A stretch of 17,868 nucleotides of DNA from Lachnospiraceae bacterium (GTDB lineage: Bacteria; Bacillota_A; Clostridia; Lachnospirales; Lachnospiraceae): contig SFGN01000054.1 in the NCBI GenBank assembly GCA_004556565.1, forward strand, positions 1 to 17,868, read 5' to 3'. Below, piece after piece: positions 5,924-13,235 of the stretch. The position numbers were made by a program, and so were the translations under genes. Within the stretch, counting starts at the first letter, position 1, and each line of letters opens with the position of its first letter. A model generated the notes under the pieces. It made no database searches. It worked only from the letters and a program-made list of their open reading frames with translations, and was not told the DNA's origin.

Positions 5924-6334
5924 TTATATTACTATTCCATTGCAATGGTCAATCTCATGCTGAATAATCTGTGCTGTCCATCCTAAATACTTTCCATGCT
6001 GTTTCTTAAAGTTCTGATCAAGATAATCCACTTCTATTTTCTGATATCTCGTGCATGGTCTTACACCTTTCAGAGAAAGACATCCTTCCTCAGTCTGATA
6101 CGCCCCGGATTTCTTTGTAATTATCGGATTTATCATTGCAAATTGAAATGGTCCGGCTGCTACTACAATGATATTCTTTTTTTCTCCAATCATATTGGCA
6201 GCCATACCAACACAGTGCTCTAAATTTGCCCTAAGTGTATCAAGCAGATCAGTCACAATCTGTTTATCTGCCTCTGTTGCATTCACTGACTTCTGTGCCA
6301 GAAACAGCGGATCATGCATTATCTTCTTTACCAT
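5924..6334 (-). CDS. def: Peptide deformylase, divergent class
   Basis: Peptide deformylase removes the formyl group from new proteins using a metal ion. The 136-aa protein has motif 2 EEGCLSL (Cys85 is a metal ligand) and motif 3 QHEIDHCNG (His126, Glu127, His130), both intact. Motif 1 is VGMAANMIG, with Met where the standard G-x-G-x-A-A-x-Q has the catalytic Gln; I recall this variant in many clostridial copies. ATG 6334 is chosen over upstream starts because it overlaps the stop of the previous gene by one base (TAATG) and AAGGGATGG precedes it. It is probably an accessory copy, not the housekeeping enzyme, given its context. Confidence 0.82.
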   Translation of the reverse strand: MVKKIMHDPLFLAQKSVNATEADKQIVTDLLDTLRANLEHCVGMAANMIGEKKNIIVVAAGPFQFAMINPIITKKSGAYQTEEGCLSLKGVRPCTRYQKIEVDYLDQNFKKQHGKYLGWTAQIIQHEIDHCNGIVI

Positions 6335-6726
6335 TAATTCCATCCCTTCCATACATCAGGCTGATATCCAAGTGTAGACTGCTTTCCATTTCTTACTACT
6401 GGTGTTTTAATTACCTGCGGATTCTCAAGTACCTTTTCCAGTTTATCTTCATCTGCAATATACTTAATAAGAGCAAGTATATCCTGGTCTGTCTCCGCTC
6501 CGCTTCGGTCCGCGCAAGACCGAAGTCCACCGGACTTCGTGCGCCCTTCCCAGTTAATCATATTGTCAAGACCACCATTAACCTGTGCAACAGAAGTAAA
6601 CTCACCCTTACTCATGCCTTTTTCTTTCATATCAATAAACTGATATTTAATGCCACGCTCCTTAAAGAAGCGTTCTGCTTTCTTTGTATCATTGCATTTC
6701 TTAGTTCCAAAAATCTGTATATTCAT
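6334..6726 (-). CDS. ArsC/Spx-like thioredoxin-fold protein with an inserted repeat
   Basis: The 130-aa protein of the arsenate reductase (ArsC)/Spx family starts MNIQIFGTKKCNDTKKAERF with the redox Cys at 11. It ends with the family's strand around IKTPVVRNG and GYQPDVWKGW. Family members are about 110-115 aa. The extra length is one block of about 17 residues (about 62-78, GRTKSGGLRSCADRSGAE) between NWEG and DQDILALI, encoded by a GC-rich palindromic element at 6494-6545 that keeps the frame open. ATG 6726 is chosen because GGTAGGTG precedes it; a GTG at 6735 abuts the previous stop but lacks a site. Whether it reduces arsenate or acts otherwise is not decided by sequence. It overlaps def by one base. 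Confidence 0.78.
   Translation of the reverse strand: MNIQIFGTKKCNDTKKAERFFKERGIKYQFIDMKEKGMSKGEFTSVAQVNGGLDNMINWEGRTKSGGLRSCADRSGAETDQDILALIKYIADEDKLEKVLENPQVIKTPVVRNGKQSTLGYQPDVWKGWN
6494..6545. repeat. GC-rich palindromic element inserted in frame in a coding gene
   Basis: The core is CGAAGTCC (6521-6528) and GGACTTCG (6532-6539) with a 3-nt loop. It is extended by GCGCA (6512-6516) pairing with TGCGC (6540-6544) across a 4-nt bulge. CGGTC (6506-6510) can alternatively pair with GACCG (6518-6522). It is far more GC-rich than its surroundings and coincides with the extra block in the ArsC-like protein. This fits a REP- or RPE-like small mobile palindrome. I believe similar units recur in Lachnospiraceae genomes, from memory only. 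Edges are approximate. Confidence 0.72.
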
Positions 6727-6735
6727 CTGCTTCAC

Positions 6736-7422
6736 CTACCACATATCATAAAGTTTCATTTTCTCTGTATTTCTATATTCATGCTTCTCGTAGTACCCAA
6801 TCAGCTTTCCTTCATCTCGAAGTGCAACCATATATACATCCTTATTTTGTTTTTCATTGTGAAAAGTATATACAATATTGTGGTTATCATCTGCTATAAA
6901 CCAATCAACCACTTGCTGTATCTTTTCTCTAGACGCTTGATTATGACATTCCATGAGGCTTCTTCCAATCAACTTTTCTCCGCCCCATTTCTCATAGTTA
7001 AGTACAGCCGCCGGATTCATATAAATAATTTCATGATTCAAATTGCATATTACTACCGCACATCTATCCTGATCCACGATACTCTTATAAAAACTCACAT
7101 ATGACTTGAACTTTATGTTTTTCTCATTATCCAGTCGTTTCTGCAAATGCGGCTTCTTTCTGTGATAATAACTGACAATTTCTCCCGACGGTATCCATAT
7201 CTGTGCCTCATTAATCTTATCAAGAACCGCATCAATAATATGCTCATCCGCTTCTGAGTCAGGAAGTTTTTCATTCTCAGTTACATACTTTTTGTATTCT
7301 TCATATACCCAATCAGTAATCTTATCTTTCTGCTTCATCTTAAGATTGTTAAAAGACTTGTTCATCTGCAAAAGCTGTCCATCTATTTTCTTATGTAATT
7401 TGGTTTTCTTGCTCTTTGCCAC
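6736..7422 (-). CDS. PAS-domain protein with DUF2293-like N-terminal region
   Basis: The 228-aa cytoplasmic protein has a Lys-rich start and a helical region at about 30-97 (ITDWVYEEYKKYVTE and on to PHLQKRL) that faintly resembles DUF2293. A PAS sensor domain follows at about 108-215, with ICNLNHEIIYMNPAAVLNYE and later YTFHNEKQNKDVYMVALRDE. PAS domains sense ligands, redox state or light and normally pass a signal to an attached output domain. None is seen here, so it may act through a partner. GTG 7422 is the start, with AAGGAG eight bases upstream. It sits 3 bases after the YaiI-family gene. The N-terminal assignment is weak. Confidence 0.7.
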   Translation of the reverse strand: MAKSKKTKLHKKIDGQLLQMNKSFNNLKMKQKDKITDWVYEEYKKYVTENEKLPDSEADEHIIDAVLDKINEAQIWIPSGEIVSYYHRKKPHLQKRLDNEKNIKFKSYVSFYKSIVDQDRCAVVICNLNHEIIYMNPAAVLNYEKWGGEKLIGRSLMECHNQASREKIQQVVDWFIADDNHNIVYTFHNEKQNKDVYMVALRDEGKLIGYYEKHEYRNTEKMKLYDMW

Positions 7423-7425
7423 TCT

Positions 7426-7884
7426 TTAATCTCCTTCTTGTATCCGTGCCATCAACACCAATTTCTCAAACGACTGTGCAAACCTCTTATCATCTTCCTC
7501 CGTCCTTTTCTTAGGACCTTTTAAGTGATTCTTATGAGAACCTCTCCTTGCTTTCTTTTTCTGGTGTCGTTCCATTAACATCTGTTCAATATTTTCATTT
7601 GTGTACCATTTTCCTGATTGATGAATTGCATACGCACCTTTTCCAAGTGCCATTGCTGCCACTCCATAATCCTGTGAAACAACGATGTCTCCTTTTTGAC
7701 AAATACTGATTATTTTATAATCAACTGCGTCTGTTCCTGCACCAACCACAATTACTTCGCTGTAATCAGAAGTCAAAATGTGATTCGTATCGCAGAGCAA
7801 TGTAACATCGATTCTATATTTTTCTGCCACTTCTTCTACAATACGCACAACAGGACATGCATCTGCATCTACAAAAATCTTCAT
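7426..7884 (-). CDS. yaiI: YaiI/YqxD family protein (UPF0178, DUF188)
   Basis: The 152-aa protein begins MKIFVDADACPVVRIVEEVA, the signature acidic strand of the family (Asp6, Asp8). SQDYGVAAMAL (about 70-80) carries the second acidic site, and the C-terminal half is Lys/Arg-rich (KKKARRGSHKNHLKGPKKRT). The fold is related to PIN-like nucleases and the acidic residues suggest metal binding, but no activity is established for the family. The length is normal and the gene looks intact. AAGGAATGGTGGT precedes the ATG. Confidence 0.88.
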   Translation of the reverse strand: MKIFVDADACPVVRIVEEVAEKYRIDVTLLCDTNHILTSDYSEVIVVGAGTDAVDYKIISICQKGDIVVSQDYGVAAMALGKGAYAIHQSGKWYTNENIEQMLMERHQKKKARRGSHKNHLKGPKKRTEEDDKRFAQSFEKLVLMARIQEGD

Positions 7885-7902
7885 ACCACCATTCCTTAAC
7901 CA

Positions 7903-8118
7903 CTACTGTGACTTATTCATATACAACACAAAAAATAAAAGTATTACTTTTATTATTCCCGCTAAAATCAATAATCCAATAATCACTAAACCCAATCCCT
8001 TTAACCCATCGCTAAAAGAATGTTTTTCAATGGATTCATCCACTCTATCTTTGACCATCTCTTGTAAAAGTAATTCATCTTCAGAATCAATTCTTCCGTT
8101 ATGATTATAATCTTTCAT
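7903..8118 (-). CDS. Small membrane protein with EF-hand-like loop
   Basis: The 71-aa protein starts with a 12-residue loop, DYNHNGRIDSED (3-14), that fits the EF-hand/dockerin calcium-binding pattern with Asp, Asn, Asn at positions 1, 3 and 5, Gly at 6 and Ile at 8. A charged linker (about 15-40) and one hydrophobic segment (about 43-66, LGLVIIGLLILAGIIKVILL) follow. There is no signal peptide ahead of the loop, so the loop is probably cytoplasmic if the helix is single. It lies 9 bases after the NUDIX-DUF429 gene and 18 bases before yaiI. The family is not recognised and the function unknown. Confidence 0.65.
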   Translation of the reverse strand: MKDYNHNGRIDSEDELLLQEMVKDRVDESIEKHSFSDGLKGLGLVIIGLLILAGIIKVILLFFVLYMNKSQ

Positions 8119-8127
8119 GCATAATCC

Positions 8128-9276
8128 TTATCCTTTAGGAATGACCATCTGCATTTTTAGTCCTTTATCGTCTATAGATGGGTTCTCCGGTATCATCTCT
8201 GTCCTACCCTGTGCATCAAGATTTGCTGTGACTGCAAGACAGACTGCATCCAAAATATCATCTAATTTACACCCTAACTTTTTTGCAGATGTTCTCACAT
8301 ATTCCTCCGATAACCCCTGCGAATACCTTGATAATACCCGAACTCGGTCAGTGATTCCTTCTTTCTCCGATTTATTCGTCATAAGAACCTCTCCGTTCAG
8401 TCGTGCAAAGCACACCTCCGGATGGCTTTCTCTGATTACGTTCATATACTCTTCATTTGACAGTAAAAACTCATCTACTTCTCTCATTTTAGGAATAATG
8501 GCTATCGTCTGTTCTGATAAACCTTTTCCAATCGCTGATAAGTTTGCATCTTTCTGTTTAGCTTTTGTAAACTCGTACACTGCCTGTCTTGTAGGAACCG
8601 CAAATACGGTTGAAGTTCTAGGCTTTACAATCTTTCTGGCAATTCCATCCGGTCTTTTATCATACTGCTCTATATTGCTTGGAAATCCTATTACCATATC
8701 CACAAGCATTCCATCAAATTGTGTGATATCAAAAACCATTTTTGAGAAATCACTATATTTCTTCAAAGATAGCTCTCCGTCACTAATTAATGCAGTTATC
8801 CAGCCGCCTCTGCATCCGTCAACCCCTACAAATATTCCTTTATCTAAAATCTGTTTGTCTTCTTCCTTACTTAAATCAAACATCTTTGCCACTTCTACAA
8901 TATGGGCAATGTTTTTACCACCGGCATATCTGTTTGAATCTGCAAAATCATCTTCAATACTAATCCATTCCAAAGAATTGACTTCCTCTATGAGAGGTAC
9001 ATCATCTTCCAAAATACCAACATACATTTCAAGAACAAACTGTTGCTGATAGTATGTCATATCCATGAGCCTATGTAGCTTTATATCTCTTTTAGAAATA
9101 CCAGTTTCTTCAAAAAGCTCCCTATAAGCGGCATGCTCACTTGTCTCTTCCGACTCCACTTTTCCACCAACGAAATTAAGCAGTCCCTTATACGGATTTT
9201 TCGCACGCTTACAGAAAAGAAGCTTTTCTTTGTTTTTATTAAATACAACTATACAATTACAACGCCTGAATCTCAT
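8128..9276 (-). CDS. NUDIX hydrolase fused to a DUF429 domain
   Basis: The 382-aa two-domain protein has a NUDIX domain at 1-130 with a perfect box (G-x5-E-x7-RE-U-x-EE-x-GU; Gly38, Glu44, Arg52, Glu53, Glu56, Glu57, Gly59). These enzymes cleave nucleoside diphosphates linked to another group, such as NTPs, dinucleotides or capped ends. From about 148 a DUF429 domain follows, with FVGVDGCRGGWI at its start, the ESHPEVCFARLNGE stretch, and a late DDILDAVCLAV. DUF429 is predicted to have an RNase H-like fold, with Asp152 as a likely acidic centre. ATG 9276 directly follows the TAA of the previous gene. It may belong functionally to the upstream cassette or be an accessory gene; sequence alone does not say. 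Confidence 0.85.
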   Translation of the reverse strand: MRFRRCNCIVVFNKNKEKLLFCKRAKNPYKGLLNFVGGKVESEETSEHAAYRELFEETGISKRDIKLHRLMDMTYYQQQFVLEMYVGILEDDVPLIEEVNSLEWISIEDDFADSNRYAGGKNIAHIVEVAKMFDLSKEEDKQILDKGIFVGVDGCRGGWITALISDGELSLKKYSDFSKMVFDITQFDGMLVDMVIGFPSNIEQYDKRPDGIARKIVKPRTSTVFAVPTRQAVYEFTKAKQKDANLSAIGKGLSEQTIAIIPKMREVDEFLLSNEEYMNVIRESHPEVCFARLNGEVLMTNKSEKEGITDRVRVLSRYSQGLSEEYVRTSAKKLGCKLDDILDAVCLAVTANLDAQGRTEMIPENPSIDDKGLKMQMVIPKG

Positions 9277-9963
9277 TTATTCACTTCTCTCCGGTTGCTT
9301 GTCCAACCAATTCTCACCATCGTATTCTTCAATCTGATTTACTATTTTATTAAGAAAATTTCTTAAATACTCGTTGTCTTCCCTTCCTTGGGCAAACCAC
9401 ACATTAGACTGTCCAAATCCATACGCAACACCCTTTGATTTTCTTGGCACTTTCCATTTATTTGCTTTTCTACGTGCTGGTCTCGGCAAGAGTACACAAT
9501 CCTCTTTCTTTGCTATTGCATTGTATGCCTGATCATAATATCCTTCTTCATCATCAGACGGAAACCTAATCACCTCGTAATTCCTATACACCGTTGCATG
9601 TTTATACCACCCAACAACATAAGTTTCTTTTTCTATGGCATCCGGATATAAAGCACAATAAACTACAAGCACATCGTCTACCTGAGTTTCATTCTTGCAG
9701 GCTTCACAACCATCAATCTTCTCAATCTTCAATTGATTCCTTGTCTCACCGTTCGTAGATTTTGTCTCTACAAATCCAAGACAATACTCTCCTTCTGGAT
9801 ATCCCGCATCCTTTGAAAGAGGCACTACATCAAAGTTATATTTTTCATGAGCATCAAGATTCTCTTTAACATAAGAACCACCACCTTTAGGCTCATCTTT
9901 TCCCGGCACAATTCCCTTATAGTAATCCATCCACGCAATGTTACAAAATAAAATTCTCAACAC
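9277..9963 (-). CDS. Unknown protein linked to the helicase/PLD cassette
   Basis: The 228-aa protein starts at GTG (VLRILFCNIAWMDYYKG), with AAGGAAGG upstream and one base between this start and the helicase stop. Visible features are a Gly-rich GGGSYV, YCLGFVETKS, a central hydrophobic strand pair DDVLVVYCALY and YVVGWYKHATVYRNYEV, a basic stretch RPARRKANKWKVPRKSK, and FGQSNVWFA before a helical C-terminus. The WYKHATVYR strand recalls small-molecule or modified-base reader folds (PUA/EVE-like), but this is only an impression. No nuclease motif or membrane segment is seen. I have an impression that similar proteins beginning with an ILFCN-WM motif sit beside helicases, but I cannot name the family. 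It is probably a subunit of the same system. Confidence 0.7.
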   Translation of the reverse strand: MLRILFCNIAWMDYYKGIVPGKDEPKGGGSYVKENLDAHEKYNFDVVPLSKDAGYPEGEYCLGFVETKSTNGETRNQLKIEKIDGCEACKNETQVDDVLVVYCALYPDAIEKETYVVGWYKHATVYRNYEVIRFPSDDEEGYYDQAYNAIAKKEDCVLLPRPARRKANKWKVPRKSKGVAYGFGQSNVWFAQGREDNEYLRNFLNKIVNQIEEYDGENWLDKQPERSE

Positions 9964-9964
9964 A

Positions 9965-12900
9965 TCAACCTTCCTTCCCTTTTGAGAATGGACTCAAATC
10001 AATAAACAAATCTTTTAATTTGCTTGTATCAGCAAATTCTCTGAATAAATATTCAAGTAATTCTTCCTGCCTAGCTTGTCCCAACGTTAATCTATAAAGT
10101 GAAAGTATCTTAATGAGTCTCTCATAGTTGACTTCATCTTTGCTCATAGGATACATCGGTACAAGCCTTTCAATCTTTACACTCTGATTTTTTCCAAAAC
10201 ACCAGAATGGTACAAGTTCTGATTGCTCTGATTGTTTCTCTGCTTTTGCAGCCTCAAACATTTCATTCCAAATATCTCTTTTAAATTCAATATCTCCATA
10301 TTTATCTGCAACATTCTGTCTGATTGCAAGACACTTAAATCTATTGATTCTTCCTTCCCTTTGTTCCAAATCAATCGGATTACTTGGCAGATTCCAGTGC
10401 ATTATTACACGACAGTAATTATGGAAATCAAGCCCTTCCTGACCAATTGATGTCGTTGCGAGCACAAATGGTCGCATCGGTGAGTTAAATGCATTTCTGA
10501 TATTCTCTTTACGCATGACTACCTTTGAATTATCTCCAGCATCTTTTGTAAATCCAACAGCATAACTAGACCTGATCCGGCATCCCTCACTTTTCTTATC
10601 CAATCCGTTAATACGTTTCTTAAATGACGGATATGTATCGGCAATATAGGTTGCAGTGTGTATCCTCAGAGAATCCATCATCATCTCATGTATTATCTGG
10701 TTTTTATTTCCTTCAGTCTGAAATCCCGCTGTCTCCCCAAGTATATGAATGTACTCATCGAACATTGCCTGAAAACAACCATCTTTACAATATTTTAATA
10801 CATTCTGCCAGTGAGAATTATCATCTCGGCATCTTCCATAAGTCAGATCAATAATAGCCGTAGCTTCCGGAAGATTAAAATTATTCACAAATACTTTAGC
10901 AAGTGCTGTAGCCCTAGCTGTACTTTTTCCATTTGAACGATAAATACATATTGCAGGTGAACCAAGCACCATATTTACAAGAGTGTCTACTAAATCATCC
11001 GGTCTTCTTCCCAAATGAATTTCTTCCGATGCATTCAGGTATTCTTTCAGCTTGTCAATATGAGCGAGAAATCCTTTATTTCTCTTGTCTTTGGACAAAC
11101 TGCAACTTTCAGATGTAGTATCCTCGTCATCAGAATTCATTTCCCATACAATGTCATCTATCCAATGCTTCGCATATATTACACCATCCATGAGCATAGG
11201 GGCAAGGTAATACCATCTTCCATCTTCTTTGTTGTTTGCTGAGTGTCCATATTTTTCTTCTATCTGATTCAGTCTGTCATTTAATGCCAATCTGACTGAC
11301 TTTTCAATTTGCTCTAATGATTCTCTATTATTCAGTGATGTAGCCGGTGCATACATATCTGCCATGGTTTTTGACGGATACAGTAACGCAAACAGACTCA
11401 TCCCTCTTACTTCGCCATTTGACACATTAAATCGAAGCCTTGCAACCGGATACCTTTTGAAACCTTCTGCAAAATAGCCTGTATTCTTCTTATCCTGATT
11501 CTTGCTCTGATGAACCAGTTTTCCAACAGTGAGTCTCTCAGCTTCATATGAGACCATGGCTCCTATCATTCTCGGAACCATCTCCCATGCAGAAAACACA
11601 AGTATTTTTGAGAAACCTTTACTATTCTTATAAGCACCTCCCATTTCATAATATGGCTTTGATGGTGGTACCCACATATATTTTTCCGCACCATTTATAA
11701 ATGCTTTTTCCTTCAGTGCTTCCAGCCTCGCATTTGTTTTTGGAAGCTCGTCATATTTATTTATCTTGGTTCGATTTAACCAAAGAAGGGTTTGCTGTTT
11801 CTCATTACCGAATTTCTCCGGATGATTCATATAATACTTTTCAATCTGGTCCTTTATCTTATACTTTTTCATAAAAGACATAAGATATGGGCAACTCTTT
11901 ACATAGTCTACCGGGAGAGAATATCTGGAATCTGTAGCTGACAATAATTTTGCCATTTGTATGTAGGAATTTATATCATTTGCGTCTACCTGCAAATGAT
12001 TTTTTACGCTGCTATCATCCGTGTAATCTCCGGAATCCATGACAGAAATCCTCTCTGTTCTGCTCACCCCTTGATACATGGCATTTTCTGCCTGCTCCTT
12101 AATATTGATGATTGCTCCATCCCCTGCTTTAAGTTCACTTAGTGCAATCGAATAATTTTTCCATATCTCTTTGAATCTGGCATTCTTATCAGCATCATCA
12201 AATAAAAAGTCCATCACCTGATAAAACTCTGCATAGTGCTCATCCAACTGATTTTCATCTATTTCTTCAAGTGTTGAATACAATTTGTACGGAGTCGCCG
12301 ATAGAAGCAACACTCTTGTGTCATGTCCTCCAAGAAAGCTATGTGCCAGTATTCCGAGTTCGCTGTCATCTGAGGAGAGCAGGAACTTAAACCGCTGAAA
12401 CTCGTCCATAATAACAAGATCCGGCTCAAGCATTGATACACTAATTCTGGCAAACATCACACGCAGCTTATTCATTAAATAATAGTTGGAATAGGTAAGC
12501 TGTTTTCCATATCTTCTCTCATGTAAATGATTAAGCAGCATATCTCTAATAGCAGGATACTCGGGATAATCAAGAAGCTTCTGTATCACTTTAGCAGGAT
12601 ATTTTCCAGCGGACTTCTTCTCACACTCAGATACTCTGTTCTCAAAACTCCATTTTGCCCAGTTATCCCATGCCTTTACCGCATCCAAAATTATAAATTT
12701 TTCAAGCGATGTCTTATGTCTGCTAAACTCCGGTATCCTCTTTAAAATAGCATACATCAGTGCTCTTTCCTGCACATTTCCTCCACCAGAAGTCATACGA
12801 AATGAAGTCTCCGGAGTAAGAGGAATAAACTGAATAAATCCCTCTTTTACAGATGAATCATTCTCCTGTTCTGTAATTCTAAGATGCTGCATAGACAATC

Positions 12901-13216
12901 TTGTTTCTGATACCGAACCAATCGCATTGTTCCCTGTAACATCCAGTTTTCTGATATTCTGATTCGCTATATTCTGATTTGAGCAGATATAGATAACCTT
13001 GAACAGATCATCTTTTTCTTCCATGCGTAATCTCGCAGTCTTTACAATGGTTCCTCGGGCAATCAGAGTCTTTCCCATTCCGACCTCATCCGCTACGAGC
13101 ACTCTGTTCTGTCCATTCCGGAAAAGAAAATCCACTCTGTCTACAGTAGCTCTTTGAAAATCTTTCAGACCGTTCAAGGTGCGTTTTTCAAGATCATCTA
13201 TATTAAATTGTGGCAT
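9965..13216 (-). CDS. Large SF2/SNF2-like helicase or translocase
   Basis: The 1083-aa ATPase is expected to move along nucleic acid. The first RecA-like domain has LKDFQRATVDRV (about 17-28), Walker A ADEVGMGKT (42-50), Walker B DEFQRF (271-276) and SATPYK (306-311). The second has KILVFSAWEM at about 535, motif V TTSIGQEGLDF (921-931) and motif VI QREGRINR (952-959). About 350 residues separate the motif IV-like strand from motif V, a large insertion for the family. The pattern is like the SNF2-like helicases of defence loci. It starts 19 bases after the PLD gene, with AGAGGTGA before the ATG, and ends one base before the next start. No nuclease motif is seen within it. Confidence 0.88.
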   Translation of the reverse strand: MPQFNIDDLEKRTLNGLKDFQRATVDRVDFLFRNGQNRVLVADEVGMGKTLIARGTIVKTARLRMEEKDDLFKVIYICSNQNIANQNIRKLDVTGNNAIGSVSETRLSMQHLRITEQENDSSVKEGFIQFIPLTPETSFRMTSGGGNVQERALMYAILKRIPEFSRHKTSLEKFIILDAVKAWDNWAKWSFENRVSECEKKSAGKYPAKVIQKLLDYPEYPAIRDMLLNHLHERRYGKQLTYSNYYLMNKLRVMFARISVSMLEPDLVIMDEFQRFKFLLSSDDSELGILAHSFLGGHDTRVLLLSATPYKLYSTLEEIDENQLDEHYAEFYQVMDFLFDDADKNARFKEIWKNYSIALSELKAGDGAIINIKEQAENAMYQGVSRTERISVMDSGDYTDDSSVKNHLQVDANDINSYIQMAKLLSATDSRYSLPVDYVKSCPYLMSFMKKYKIKDQIEKYYMNHPEKFGNEKQQTLLWLNRTKINKYDELPKTNARLEALKEKAFINGAEKYMWVPPSKPYYEMGGAYKNSKGFSKILVFSAWEMVPRMIGAMVSYEAERLTVGKLVHQSKNQDKKNTGYFAEGFKRYPVARLRFNVSNGEVRGMSLFALLYPSKTMADMYAPATSLNNRESLEQIEKSVRLALNDRLNQIEEKYGHSANNKEDGRWYYLAPMLMDGVIYAKHWIDDIVWEMNSDDEDTTSESCSLSKDKRNKGFLAHIDKLKEYLNASEEIHLGRRPDDLVDTLVNMVLGSPAICIYRSNGKSTARATALAKVFVNNFNLPEATAIIDLTYGRCRDDNSHWQNVLKYCKDGCFQAMFDEYIHILGETAGFQTEGNKNQIIHEMMMDSLRIHTATYIADTYPSFKKRINGLDKKSEGCRIRSSYAVGFTKDAGDNSKVVMRKENIRNAFNSPMRPFVLATTSIGQEGLDFHNYCRVIMHWNLPSNPIDLEQREGRINRFKCLAIRQNVADKYGDIEFKRDIWNEMFEAAKAEKQSEQSELVPFWCFGKNQSVKIERLVPMYPMSKDEVNYERLIKILSLYRLTLGQARQEELLEYLFREFADTSKLKDLFIDLSPFSKGKEG

Positions 13217-13235
13217 AAAATCACCTCTAATCTCT

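Noticed and set aside
6494..6545. Reading the hairpin as a terminator or CRISPR repeat
   Set aside because: It lies inside an open gene, has no T-run, and occurs only once in the window with no spacers.
6235..7104. 289-aa plus-strand open frame
   Set aside because: It lies opposite the PAS, ArsC-like and deformylase genes, is rich in Ile, Leu, Phe and Tyr as expected of antisense of lysine-rich genes, and has no start site.
8117..9049. 310-aa plus-strand open frame
   Set aside because: It is the antisense of the NUDIX-DUF429 gene, Ser-rich with no family resemblance; the minus-strand gene has two perfect domain signatures.
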